From positions 372,001-436,000 of the forward strand of contig NZ_JBPPLZ010000002.1 of assembly GCF_051535235.1 (NCBI RefSeq): a stretch of DNA of 64,000 nt, read 5' to 3'. Of the stretch, positions 1 to 7,548 are shown in pieces. The notes under the pieces were generated by a model. The model was not told the DNA's origin, did not search any database, and saw only the letters and a program-made list of their open reading frames with translations. Made by a program: the position numbers and the translations under genes. The DNA comes from Nitrobacter sp051535235. Lineage in GTDB: Bacteria; Pseudomonadota; Alphaproteobacteria; Rhizobiales; Xanthobacteraceae. Each line of letters starts with the position of its first letter. Position 1 is the first letter of the stretch.

Positions 1-1514
1 TCGAGATTGAAAAGAAAGCGCTCGGCCACATGCGCGCGGACGGAGTTGTCAGGGTTGTCGAGCAAACGGCTGATCTCTTGCGCGGCGGCTGCCGGAGTAC
101 CGCCGGCCGGCGAAATCACCGCATCGGCAAGCGCGCGCGTGGCGCCTTGCAGTTCCACCTCGCTCAACGATGTATCGCCATAATATCGGGCGGCGCGTGC
201 GGCGTCCTTGCCCGCCAGCAGATGCACCATGGTTTCAGACGCGCGCAGGGGATCGTCCGGCGTCAGGGTCAGAAGGTAGTCGGCGATCAACAGATGCAGT
301 TGGGCGTTGGAGAGGCGCAACCCCGCCAGGCGCGAGCGGGCGGCGGCCTGCGCCTGGGGATGGTTGAAATTCCACTGCGCGGGCGCGCCATGCTGGTGAA
401 TCTGACCGCGGAATATGCGGCACAACGCGGCGAAACGCTTGTCATCCCAGGGTTCGCCGCTGACCTGCGGCAGCAGTTGACGAAAATCGCTTTCTCGCCA
501 TCCCGAGCGGCTCGCGGAGATCAAGCCGATGAACGCCGACGCAAGAGGGGCGCCCAACGTTGCCGAAGCGCTGTCGAACGTTGCGCGGTAGAGGCGCGGA
601 ACATCCGTCGGCATGCTCCCAACGCTGTCCATCATCGCATTCTGCAGCCGTTCTCCCGGATCGCCGGAATATTCACGCTGCATGTCGGCGAAATACTCGG
701 TGTCGAGCAACTCCAGTTCCTCGATGGCGAGCACAAGCCACAACGGATTGCCGACGGCGGGGGCGCCTGCATGTTTCTTCTCGAACAGCGCACTGATCAC
801 TTGCGGTGAGATCTTGCTTTGATTGCGCTTGATGAGAGCATCTGTGATGTCACGGGCCTCGGTCGCGTCGAGCGGCGGCAGAGTCAACGATTCTACGCCC
901 GAACGCTCGGCCAGCGCCTTGGAGGCGCCGCCGGCGATGGCGGTGGCAACGAGGCGCACATTGATCGGCCATGGCCGCGGCAGCCAGCTCGTGAACTTTC
1001 CGCGCGCGCTCTTGTTGAACTGGTCGATCGCGTCGATCAGAATAACGACGCGGCGCTGCGACGACATCCGCGCGATCAGCGAGGCGAAAGCCCTCTCGAC
1101 AATCTCGGGTTCGATATTCGTGGCGAGATCGACGTCGCCGACATCGAGCGCATTGCCGAGTTCACTGATCCAGCGGCGCAGCATGGCGTCGATCGATGAG
1201 GCCTGCGGGGTGGCGCCGGCCGCGTGCGCGAGCACAAAAGCGTCGGTTTCCTTGGTGCGGCGAAGAAGTTCGCCGAACAGCGCGCTCTTGCCCGCGCCGG
1301 GATCGCCGATAATACAGATGCCCCAGGGCGGGCCTTCCCTCGTTGGGGAAAGGGCTTTCGCAGGAGAGGTACAGAGATCGGTAACGCGCGCGATGACCGA
1401 CTGCCTGCCGACGAAGTCGCGGGCGCGATCATTGGCAAAGGCTTCGAGCGCGTCGCGCTCCGCCTGCATGTCCTCGATCGTGCTGCTAACGGATACCGGA
1501 CGCGATTGCGACAT
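1..1514 (-). CDS. NACHT/AAA_16-like (STAND-type) ATPase, C-terminus cut by window edge
   Basis: An open frame on the minus strand runs off the left edge after about 504 codons with no stop. Residues 34-40 (DFVGRQS) are the usual lead-in to an AAA_16/NACHT module. The Walker A motif is GDPGAGKS (70-77), and the Walker B strand RVVILIDAIDQF (155-166) is followed by a long helical region. A GAGG sequence lies about 10 nt before the ATG. STAND-type ATPases act as signalling switches with C-terminal repeats, and here those repeats would lie outside the window. There is almost no N-terminal effector domain (about 35 residues). A role in sensing or defence is inference only. The long plus-strand frames over this region are shadows. 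Confidence 0.8.
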   Translation of the reverse strand, partial: MSQSRPVSVSSTIEDMQAERDALEAFANDRARDFVGRQSVIARVTDLCTSPAKALSPTREGPPWGICIIGDPGAGKSALFGELLRRTKETDAFVLAHAAGATPQASSIDAMLRRWISELGNALDVGDVDLATNIEPEIVERAFASLIARMSSQRRVVILIDAIDQFNKSARGKFTSWLPRPWPINVRLVATAIAGGASKALAERSGVESLTLPPLDATEARDITDALIKRNQSKISPQVISALFEKKHAGAPAVGNPLWLVLAIEELELLDTEYFADMQREYSGDPGERLQNAMMDSVGSMPTDVPRLYRATFDSASATLGAPLASAFIGLISASRSGWRESDFRQLLPQVSGEPWDDKRFAALCRIFRGQIHQHGAPAQWNFNHPQAQAAARSRLAGLRLSNAQLHLLIADYLLTLTPDDPLRASETMVHLLAGKDAARAARYYGDTSLSEVELQGATRALADAVISPAGGTPAAAAQEISRLLDNPDNSVRAHVAERFLFNL

Positions 1515-2216
1515 CGTAGGGGACCTCACTGAACAACGGTTTTTATAGCATCGTCATGGAATTGGACAAATCCGGCAGCTTCGTCGTGTCGTCAACCAGG
1601 AGACGTCGAGGTCGAATCCACGCTGACGCGCTGCACGGTCGGCACGAAAGGCCTTGATCGGCGCCCTCGTGAAGGTCCTCCATGGCGCATTTGACGGTCA
1701 CATTCAGACGACGGCCTGAACATGCGTCGTGCAAAGGCGGCGCCCGCCAGAGTGTTCAAGTCCCGATCCCCAACACAGCCAGCAACCGGAAGCCAGCAAC
1801 CGGAGCTGCCAATGGAGATCGCGAAGTGACTGAAGTCTCTGGTTCTCTGGTTAGAGTGCCGCGAAACGGTGCAGCTTGGGCATGCAGGCCGTAACGCGGG
1901 TTAGGCGGAGCAAGACTTCTACGAGCTTTCCAAGTCAAGCACTATTTCGCGGGTTACTTCATTCTCTTGACTCTCGGTTTTAGGTTCTGCCTGGAAACTC
2001 TCGTCCTGCTCCCGGCCATCCGTTGGGGAAGCCGGTGTGAGGCGGGTTGTCAAGGACTGTCGCCGCTCTGGGTTAACCCGTGCCCCGATGCTCGCGGGCG
2101 CTGCAACGGGCTCGCACAGGGCACCCGACTCGCTATCGTGGAAACTTGCCGGGCAAGATCCTTCGCCTGGGTGCAGGCCGCGGGGTCCAAGCAACCGGTC
2201 CGGGACCTTTTGGGGA
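1515..2216. other. Gene-poor stretch of about 700 bp
   Basis: No convincing gene is visible. The short overlapping frames on both strands have no recognisable motif and no good ribosome binding site. The stretch contains two small tandem duplications (14 bp twice at 1777-1804, 8 bp twice at 1837-1852). It looks like decayed or recombined DNA between two minus-strand genes. Confidence 0.5.
1777..1804. repeat. Perfect 14-bp tandem duplication
   Basis: The unit AGCCAGCAACCGGA occurs twice head to tail. A second duplication, CTCTGGTT twice, follows at 1837-1852. No function is apparent. Confidence 0.8.
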
Positions 2217-2504
2217 CTAGAAGTTCCGTCCCCTCATTATCGCCGCGTCGAGCAGTTTCTCCGCGTTTTCGACAGCCTGCCTGAAGACTTCGGCTTCTTC
2301 CTCCAAAGACATTCCCGTCATGGTGGAGTTCTTCAGGTCGCGGATGCAGTTGTCGCGGAGCATCATCAGAGAATCCTCGTCGAGGAGCTGTCCGCTGAGA
2401 ACGTACTTGATGAGCTGGGCCGTGAAATTCTCGAATACAAGCGTGATCATGCCCGCCTGGGCTGCGCTGCGCGTTGCATTCTGGAGGATCTGCTTATCGT
2501 CCAT
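2217..2504 (-). CDS. Small hypothetical protein, 95 aa
   Basis: This is a compact acidic frame, predicted mostly helical, beginning MDDKQILQNATRSA. It has no signal peptide or membrane segment and no catalytic motif I can name. Its composition (balanced charge, few Arg/Pro/Gly runs) is protein-like, unlike the shadow frames around it. No clear Shine-Dalgarno sequence precedes the ATG, so the start is uncertain. It lies in the same direction as the DUF2478 gene upstream, with a gap of about 160 bp. Confidence 0.6.
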   Translation of the reverse strand: MDDKQILQNATRSAAQAGMITLVFENFTAQLIKYVLSGQLLDEDSLMMLRDNCIRDLKNSTMTGMSLEEEAEVFRQAVENAEKLLDAAIMRGRNF

Positions 2505-2661
2505 CGCGTGACTTCACGTGATCGCGCTGGAGAGCAGGGAATTCGCTGTTCGGAATGGGGCCGTTCGGAGCCATGGGCGCAAGCTGGCGACAGTTATGAC
2601 ACTCTGGAATGAAGGTTATCCTTTTCCGGCCGCTCCAGCCAGCAGCTTTTTTGCGTATTCC

Positions 2662-3321
2662 TCATGCTCCCATGGACGGCGATCCCGGCTCGCGCCGAGC
2701 TTGACGTTCGATCGCGTTCCGGCACCACGCGGTTATCGCTTCGACATCGGGATTCAAACGGGTGGCGGAGTCCCCGGCGAACGCCAGAAAGTCATCGAGA
2801 TTGTGTTCGGAGACGCCGATGATGAGCGGAATTTCGGCGATCAGGGCCTCTGCGATGACCGATCGCAACCCGCGGCCTTGAGCCTCTTCCTTGCCGAACT
2901 TGTTGATGACGACCAGGTCGACATGCTCGAGCACCGCGCGCTCGATCCAGGCGTCGATGCGCGCGAACGCGTCCTGATCGAGACGGCACCCCCGCGCCTC
3001 GTTGCCGCGATCCAGCGAAATCTTGACTTCGCCGCCGCCCAGCAGGTCCTTCACATACATATCGCAGCGGCGCCGGCCTTCCCGATGCGGGTTGGACTGA
3101 ACGACGCCGCCCAGGCGGTATCCTCGCGTGGCCAGCGCTGCGGCGCATTCGGCGATCAGAGAATCCCTGACGAGGCCGTCCTCGTGGGTGATGAGTCCGA
3201 TCTGTCCGAAGCCGGGCTCTGCATGCTCGGCGGACATCCGGGGAGCGTGCTGATGCCGCTCCGTCGTTTCCTTTTCAGGGTCTGTCATGATCTGCTCGAG
3301 GGGCATCCGTCCACGGTACAT
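2662..3321 (-). CDS. DUF2478 family nucleotide-binding-like protein
   Basis: The 219-residue product has the DUF2478 hallmarks: GYRLGGVVQSNPHREGRRRC, then an ISLDRGNEARGCRLD stretch, then VINKFGKEEAQGRGLRS and a C-terminal IGVSEHNLDDFLAFAG. DUF2478 proteins are predicted P-loop-like proteins often found beside molybdenum transport or molybdoenzyme genes, but no such gene adjoins this one. The biochemical role is unknown. A GGAG sequence 5 nt before the ATG at 3321 supports this start. An internal ATG at 3288 is the alternative. The N-terminal 40 residues are charged and probably disordered. Confidence 0.85.
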   Translation of the reverse strand: MYRGRMPLEQIMTDPEKETTERHQHAPRMSAEHAEPGFGQIGLITHEDGLVRDSLIAECAAALATRGYRLGGVVQSNPHREGRRRCDMYVKDLLGGGEVKISLDRGNEARGCRLDQDAFARIDAWIERAVLEHVDLVVINKFGKEEAQGRGLRSVIAEALIAEIPLIIGVSEHNLDDFLAFAGDSATRLNPDVEAITAWCRNAIERQARREPGSPSMGA

Positions 3322-3520
3322 TCAGTCTCCGGCGCAGCGTAGAGAAACCGCAGGAGAGAAACCGCAGGTGCTTTTCGAAGCGGCGCCACAGTTCCTTCCG
3401 CAGCGCACGCTGCTTCATTCTGCAGTAAATAGTCGCAGAATGGCATAATTTTACGAGTGAAACCGACCTGAAGCGGTATGTCAAGGCAGCTATCACCAGG
3501 AGCGAACCGGGGGTCTTTCC

Positions 3521-4507
3521 GTGAAAACAGCCATCACCGAATTGTTCGGCATCCGGCATCCGATCATCCAGGGCGGCATGCATTACGTCGGCTTTGCGGA
3601 GTTGGCGTCCGCGGTCTCGAATGCGGGCGGTCTCGGCATCATCACCGGACTGACGCAGAAGACGCCGGACCGGCTGGCGAAGGAGATCGCGCGCTGTCGC
3701 GGCATGACCGACCAGCCGTTCGGCGTGAACCTGACGTTTCTGCCCGCGTTCACCGCGCCGCCCTATCCCGAATATATCCAGGCGATCGTGGAAGGCGGCA
3801 TCGGTATCGTCGAGACGGCGGGCCGCAACCCCGAACAATACATGCCCGCGCTCAAGGCTGCCGGCATCAAGGTGATCCACAAATGCACCTCGGTGCGCCA
3901 CGCGTTGAAAGCGGAGCAGATCGGTTGCGACGCGGTCAGCGTCGACGGCTTCGAGTGCGGCGGCCATCCCGGCGAGGATGACATCCCCAACATGATCCTG
4001 CTGCCGCGCGCCGCCGACGAACTCCGGATTCCGTTCGTGGCTTCCGGCGGCATGGCCGATGCGCGCAGCCTGGTCGCCGCGCTGGCGCTGGGCGCCTCAG
4101 GCATGAACATGGGTACGCGCTTCATCGCGACCAAAGAGGCGCCGGTGCATGACAACGTCAAGAAAGCGCTGGTCGCGGCCTCCGAACGCGATACCCGGCT
4201 GATCATGCGGGCGCTGCGCAACACCGAGCGCGTGCTCAACAACCGCAAGGTCGAGAGGTTGATGGAGGTCGAACGGGAGAAAGGCGCGGACCTCAAGATC
4301 AACGACATTATCGAGGAGGTCGCCGGCGTCTATCCCAAGGTGATGATCGAGGGCGACATGGATGCCGGCGCCTGGAGCTGCGGCATGACGGTCGGCCTGA
4401 TCCACGATGTGCCGAGCTGCAAGGAGCTGATCGACCGCATCGTGGGGGATGCCGAGCGCCTCATCCGCCAGCGGCTGACGGGCATGCTCGACGGCAACCC
4501 AGCGTGA
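3521..4507 (+). CDS. Nitronate monooxygenase (2-nitropropane dioxygenase family)
   Basis: This FMN-dependent TIM-barrel enzyme of 328 residues would oxidise alkyl nitronates, or act as a related FMN enzyme. The N-terminus carries the family signature HPIIQGGMHYVGFAELASAV, followed by GGLGIITG, the phosphate-binding VASGGMADARSLVAALALGA, and MNMGTRFIAT. Together these cover the whole domain. The frame starts at GTG, about 6 nt after a GGGGG run. The gene stands alone, divergent from the DUF2478 gene. Some members of the family act as enoyl reductases, so the exact substrate is open. Confidence 0.88.
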   Translation: MKTAITELFGIRHPIIQGGMHYVGFAELASAVSNAGGLGIITGLTQKTPDRLAKEIARCRGMTDQPFGVNLTFLPAFTAPPYPEYIQAIVEGGIGIVETAGRNPEQYMPALKAAGIKVIHKCTSVRHALKAEQIGCDAVSVDGFECGGHPGEDDIPNMILLPRAADELRIPFVASGGMADARSLVAALALGASGMNMGTRFIATKEAPVHDNVKKALVAASERDTRLIMRALRNTERVLNNRKVERLMEVEREKGADLKINDIIEEVAGVYPKVMIEGDMDAGAWSCGMTVGLIHDVPSCKELIDRIVGDAERLIRQRLTGMLDGNPA

Positions 4508-4561
4508 GAGCGAATTTCGGGAAACGAAATCGTTGGGTAGTTTGCCGCTCTTTCAAAAGAG

Positions 4562-5878
4562 TCAGCCGTCGCGGCCGATATGCTTGTGGCGGATGCTGCG
4601 CACCACCGACCAGATCGACAGCGCCGCCACCGGAATGAAGGCCGCAGTCAGATAACCCGGCTCGACCGGGACAAGCCCGGATTCGTGCAGCGCCTTGGCG
4701 ATATAGCCGAACAGGCTGACCACGTAATAAGTGATGGCCGCGACTGACAGCCCTTCGACGGTGGTCTGCAGCCGGAGCTGCATCCGCGTGCGGGCGTTCA
4801 TCGATTTCAGGAGTTCCTGATTCTGCTGTTCGAGTTCGACGTCGACCCGCGTCCGCAGCAGGTTCGCCGTGCGCGACAGCTTGAGCGACAGGCTCTCCTG
4901 ACGCGCCTCGGTCGTCACGCAGGTCCGCATGGCCGGCGCCATTCGTCGCGCCAGGAATGATGTCCACGTCGGCAGCCCGGCCACCTTGCGCTCGCCGATG
5001 GTCGTCAGCCGCTGCTGCACGATCTCGTAATAGGCCCGGCTGGCGCCGAAGCGGAAGACGCTCGCCGCCGCGCCGGCCTCGACTTCCGCGGCCAGCGCCG
5101 TCAGTTCGTCGAGCAGGTGGCGGTTGTCGGCGAGATTGCCGCTGTTGCGCATCTTGTCCGTCACTTCGGCGAGGCGCTGCTCGACCGCGCTGATCGACGG
5201 CGCGAGCCGCTGCGCTTCGGGCAGGCCGAGCAGAGCGAGCGTGCGATAAGTCTCGATCTCGATCACGCGTTGCGCCAGCGCGCCGGCGCGATCCGGATTG
5301 AGTTTGCGGTCGACGATCAGGATCCGCACGAAGCCGGACGGGTCGGGCTGGAAGTCGGTGGCGTAGATCGCAGCGCCGTCGCTGTTTTCGGCAAGCGCGA
5401 GGCTGTTGCGATCGAACAGCCGCTCCGGCGGCTGGACGGCCGGCCCGTCGGCCAGCACGTGCATGTCGATGGCGACCAGAAGCGGACCGGGTTGCGGCAC
5501 GAGCTGCATCGGGGCGGCGAGCGCCGCGGCTGCCGGATGAAACGGTATTCCGTCGGGCTGGGAGGGCATTTCCCAGGTATAGGTCGTGAATTCGGAATGC
5601 TGCTCCCATCGCAGCACGGTAGTGCCGATCGCGACGCGATAGTGCCGCTCGGCGAAGGTCGGCACCGGCAGGCCGCGCGCCGAACAGAACGCCGCGAGAT
5701 GGTCGCGGTCGGCCTGACCCCGCTCGCCGGCCGTCTCGAAGGCGAAATGCAGGATGCGGGCAGGAACGGACAGCGCCGTGAACGGCCGCGCGTGCAACTC
5801 GCCCAGGATCGCCGTCCTCAGCGGATGCGGCGTCAGCCGGGCAGCCTCTCCGTCCCCAATCGAGACTTCCGCGGTCAT
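4562..5878 (-). CDS. DUF3422 family membrane-anchored protein
   Basis: The product has 438 residues from the ATG at 5878, which has AAAGGA 5 nt upstream. A longer frame upstream lacks such a site. The N-terminal part contains LRTAILGELHARPFTALSVPAR, trimmed here to a recognisable family opening, followed by a mixed domain and a helical middle. Two C-terminal hydrophobic segments (around TVEGLSVAAITYYVVSLFGY and TAAFIPVAALSIWSVV) form a membrane anchor. The family is uncharacterised and common in proteobacteria. The gene ends close to the end of the convergent nitronate monooxygenase gene. Confidence 0.85.
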   Translation of the reverse strand: MTAEVSIGDGEAARLTPHPLRTAILGELHARPFTALSVPARILHFAFETAGERGQADRDHLAAFCSARGLPVPTFAERHYRVAIGTTVLRWEQHSEFTTYTWEMPSQPDGIPFHPAAAALAAPMQLVPQPGPLLVAIDMHVLADGPAVQPPERLFDRNSLALAENSDGAAIYATDFQPDPSGFVRILIVDRKLNPDRAGALAQRVIEIETYRTLALLGLPEAQRLAPSISAVEQRLAEVTDKMRNSGNLADNRHLLDELTALAAEVEAGAAASVFRFGASRAYYEIVQQRLTTIGERKVAGLPTWTSFLARRMAPAMRTCVTTEARQESLSLKLSRTANLLRTRVDVELEQQNQELLKSMNARTRMQLRLQTTVEGLSVAAITYYVVSLFGYIAKALHESGLVPVEPGYLTAAFIPVAALSIWSVVRSIRHKHIGRDG

Positions 5879-6020
5879 GCGATCCTTTCCGGAGATCTTG
5901 TTGTAGCGGCGCGGCGATAAAGCCTGCAACGCCGTTTATCGCGCACGCACGTGATAGGCCGATAACGATTGCCAATCAACGGTGATACGGCGTCGGCGCA
6001 CAAGCAGCGGTGTTCCCGCT

Positions 6021-6233
6021 TTAATAATGCGGCGGCGGCTCGTTGGCGGGGGCGGGACGCGCGGCTTCGGCCTCCCGTACGCGCTCGCTGAGTTCGGCGA
6101 CCTGCCGCGAAAGCGCGTCGATCTGCTTCCACTGGGCAGTGACGGTCTGGTTCAGCGTCTCGATGGTCTCGTCCTGATAAGTCAGGCGCATCTCCAGCGC
6201 GTCGACGCGATCGGCCAAGGTCTTGTCAGCCAT
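6021..6233 (-). CDS. slyX: SlyX family protein
   Basis: This 70-residue coiled-coil protein begins MADKTLADRVDALEMRLTYQ, continues with heptad-rich TIETLNQTVTAQWKQIDAL, and ends in the typical PPPHY. The length and ending match SlyX. Its function is unknown. It overlaps the end of trhO by 8 nt, so the two are probably co-transcribed and translationally coupled. Confidence 0.92.
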   Translation of the reverse strand: MADKTLADRVDALEMRLTYQDETIETLNQTVTAQWKQIDALSRQVAELSERVREAEAARPAPANEPPPHY

Positions 6234-6996
6234 CGCGGGACGGCGCTCCCTCCATGAGCCGGCCGGAGCGGGTCTTTTCCTTCAGCCCGTGACCGAGCGT
6301 TATTCTGTCGTCGAACACAAAACATTCGCCCCGCCAGCGGCTTTGGCTTTCCGGAACGGCTTCGAGGTATTTCAGGATGCCGCCCTTGAGGTGATAGACC
6401 TCCTCAAAGCCGCGGGACAACAGATAAGAGCTCGCCTTTTCGCAGCGAATGCCGCCGGTGCAGAACATCGCGATCCTGCGATGCTTGTGCGGATCGAGCT
6501 TTTGCGCGACGAAATCCTTGAACTCGCCGAATCGTGCAAGCTGTGGATCGAGCGCGCCTTCGAAGCTGCCCATCGCTATCTCGAAGGCATTGCGGGTATC
6601 GATGAGAAGCGTGCCGGGCGCGGCGATCAGATCGTTCCAGTCCTTCGGCTCGACATAGATACCGACCGCGCGGGTCGGATCGGCAGCGGGATCGCCGAGC
6701 GTCACGATTTCCTTTTTCAGCCGGACCTTGAGCCGCGCGAACGGCATCACCGATGCCTGCGAGAATTTCAGTTCGAGATGGTCGAGCCGGCCGGAAAACA
6801 GCGGACCCGATTGTAGCTCTGTCACCAGCGCATCGATGGCGTCGGGCAGGCCAGCGACGGTGCCGTTGATACCTTCTTCGGCGAGCAGGATCGAGCCTTT
6901 GATGGAAAGCCCGGCGCAAATCACGCGCAAGGGTTCGCGCAACTCACGGAAATCCGGCAGTGACCTAAATTGATAGAGAGCGGCGACCTTGAGCAT
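6226..6996 (-). CDS. trhO: tRNA uridine(34) hydroxylase TrhO (rhodanese family)
   Basis: This 256-residue protein belongs to the YceA/TrhO family, which hydroxylates U34 in tRNAs to form 5-hydroxyuridine. The N-terminal acylphosphatase-like domain ends around residue 100. The rhodanese domain carries the loop CTGGIRCEKAS with Cys179 and Cys185, and the substrate region LIDTRNAFEIAMGSFEGA precedes it. The C-terminal part includes a conserved CFVFDDR motif. The downstream slyX gene overlaps it. It is cytosolic. Confidence 0.93.
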   Translation of the reverse strand: MLKVAALYQFRSLPDFRELREPLRVICAGLSIKGSILLAEEGINGTVAGLPDAIDALVTELQSGPLFSGRLDHLELKFSQASVMPFARLKVRLKKEIVTLGDPAADPTRAVGIYVEPKDWNDLIAAPGTLLIDTRNAFEIAMGSFEGALDPQLARFGEFKDFVAQKLDPHKHRRIAMFCTGGIRCEKASSYLLSRGFEEVYHLKGGILKYLEAVPESQSRWRGECFVFDDRITLGHGLKEKTRSGRLMEGAPSRDG

Positions 6997-7070
6997 GACG
7001 CCGGTTTATCAGTCCGCGCCGCATCGCGAAACCCGTGCATTACAAGAGGTGGCTGGACAGCTGATGGTAC

Positions 7071-7100
7071 AAAAAAAGGACCGGCTACGGGCCGGTCCTT
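7071..7100 (-). terminator. Intrinsic terminator after the CsbD-like gene
   Basis: Read on the minus strand, a GGACCGGC stem with a short loop closes with GCCGGTCC and runs into a stretch of seven T residues. It lies 24 nt after the stop of the CsbD-like gene. Confidence 0.85.
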
Positions 7101-7123
7101 TGTTTGAACTGACAAGGTCCAGA

Positions 7124-7339
7124 TCAAAGCTTTTTGTTGACAGCGTTTGCCGCCTTGTTGGCGGAATCCTTCACCGCCTCCTTGGCATCGCCAAGCGCTT
7201 TCTGGCCCTTGCCTTTCACTTCCTGGATTGCGCCGTCGCTTCGCATCTTGTCGGAGCCGACAGCTTCGCCGACGTTCTGCTTCACCTTTCCCATCGCCTC
7301 GTTGGCGGTCCCCTTGATCTTGTCCGAGGTGGAACCCAT
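7124..7339 (-). CDS. CsbD family stress-response protein
   Basis: The 71-residue hydrophilic protein begins MGSTSDKIKGTANEAMGKVK and continues with repeated Lys/Ala-rich amphipathic segments, including VKGKGQKALGDAKEAVKDSA. This is the CsbD/YjbJ pattern. Such proteins are abundant under general or osmotic stress in other bacteria, and their molecular role is not known. A strong AAGGAG sequence lies 8 nt upstream of the ATG. The gene is a single transcription unit with its own intrinsic terminator. Confidence 0.9.
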   Translation of the reverse strand: MGSTSDKIKGTANEAMGKVKQNVGEAVGSDKMRSDGAIQEVKGKGQKALGDAKEAVKDSANKAANAVNKKL

Positions 7340-7449
7340 AGGTCGTCTCCTTTGCGTTGAGCTTCAACAACGCGGAGAGCTTCTGACGGTTCCTGCGGTG
7401 GCTGAGGGGATCCGGGTGCCCGGCTGAGGGGAAAGATTCCGGGGAGGAA

Positions 7450-7487
7450 CCTCATGAGCGGGTCGCGTGAGCGATCCGCTCATGAGG
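7450..7487. repeat. Long near-perfect inverted repeat
   Basis: The arms CCTCATGAGCGGGTCGC and GCGATCCGCTCATGAGG pair over 17 bp with one mismatch around a 4-nt loop. It lies between the chemoreceptor gene end and the CsbD-like gene. No T run follows, so it is either a second structure helping termination or a mobile palindrome. Confidence 0.7.
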
Positions 7488-7501
7488 ATTATCTCGGACG
7501 G

Positions 7502-7539
7502 GATGGGGTTTGATCGTTACCGACGAAGCAAACCCCATC
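7502..7539 (-). terminator. Probable terminator hairpin of the chemoreceptor gene
   Basis: GATGGGGTTT and AAACCCCATC form a perfect 10-bp stem with an 18-nt loop, just after the stop codon of the chemoreceptor gene on the minus strand. There is no strong T run, so confidence is moderate. Confidence 0.5.
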
Positions 7540-7548
7540 GCATCCGGC

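Noticed and set aside
30..1548. Plus-strand frames across the left end
   Set aside because: The minus strand reads continuously as an ATPase with Walker A and B motifs, so these are shadows.
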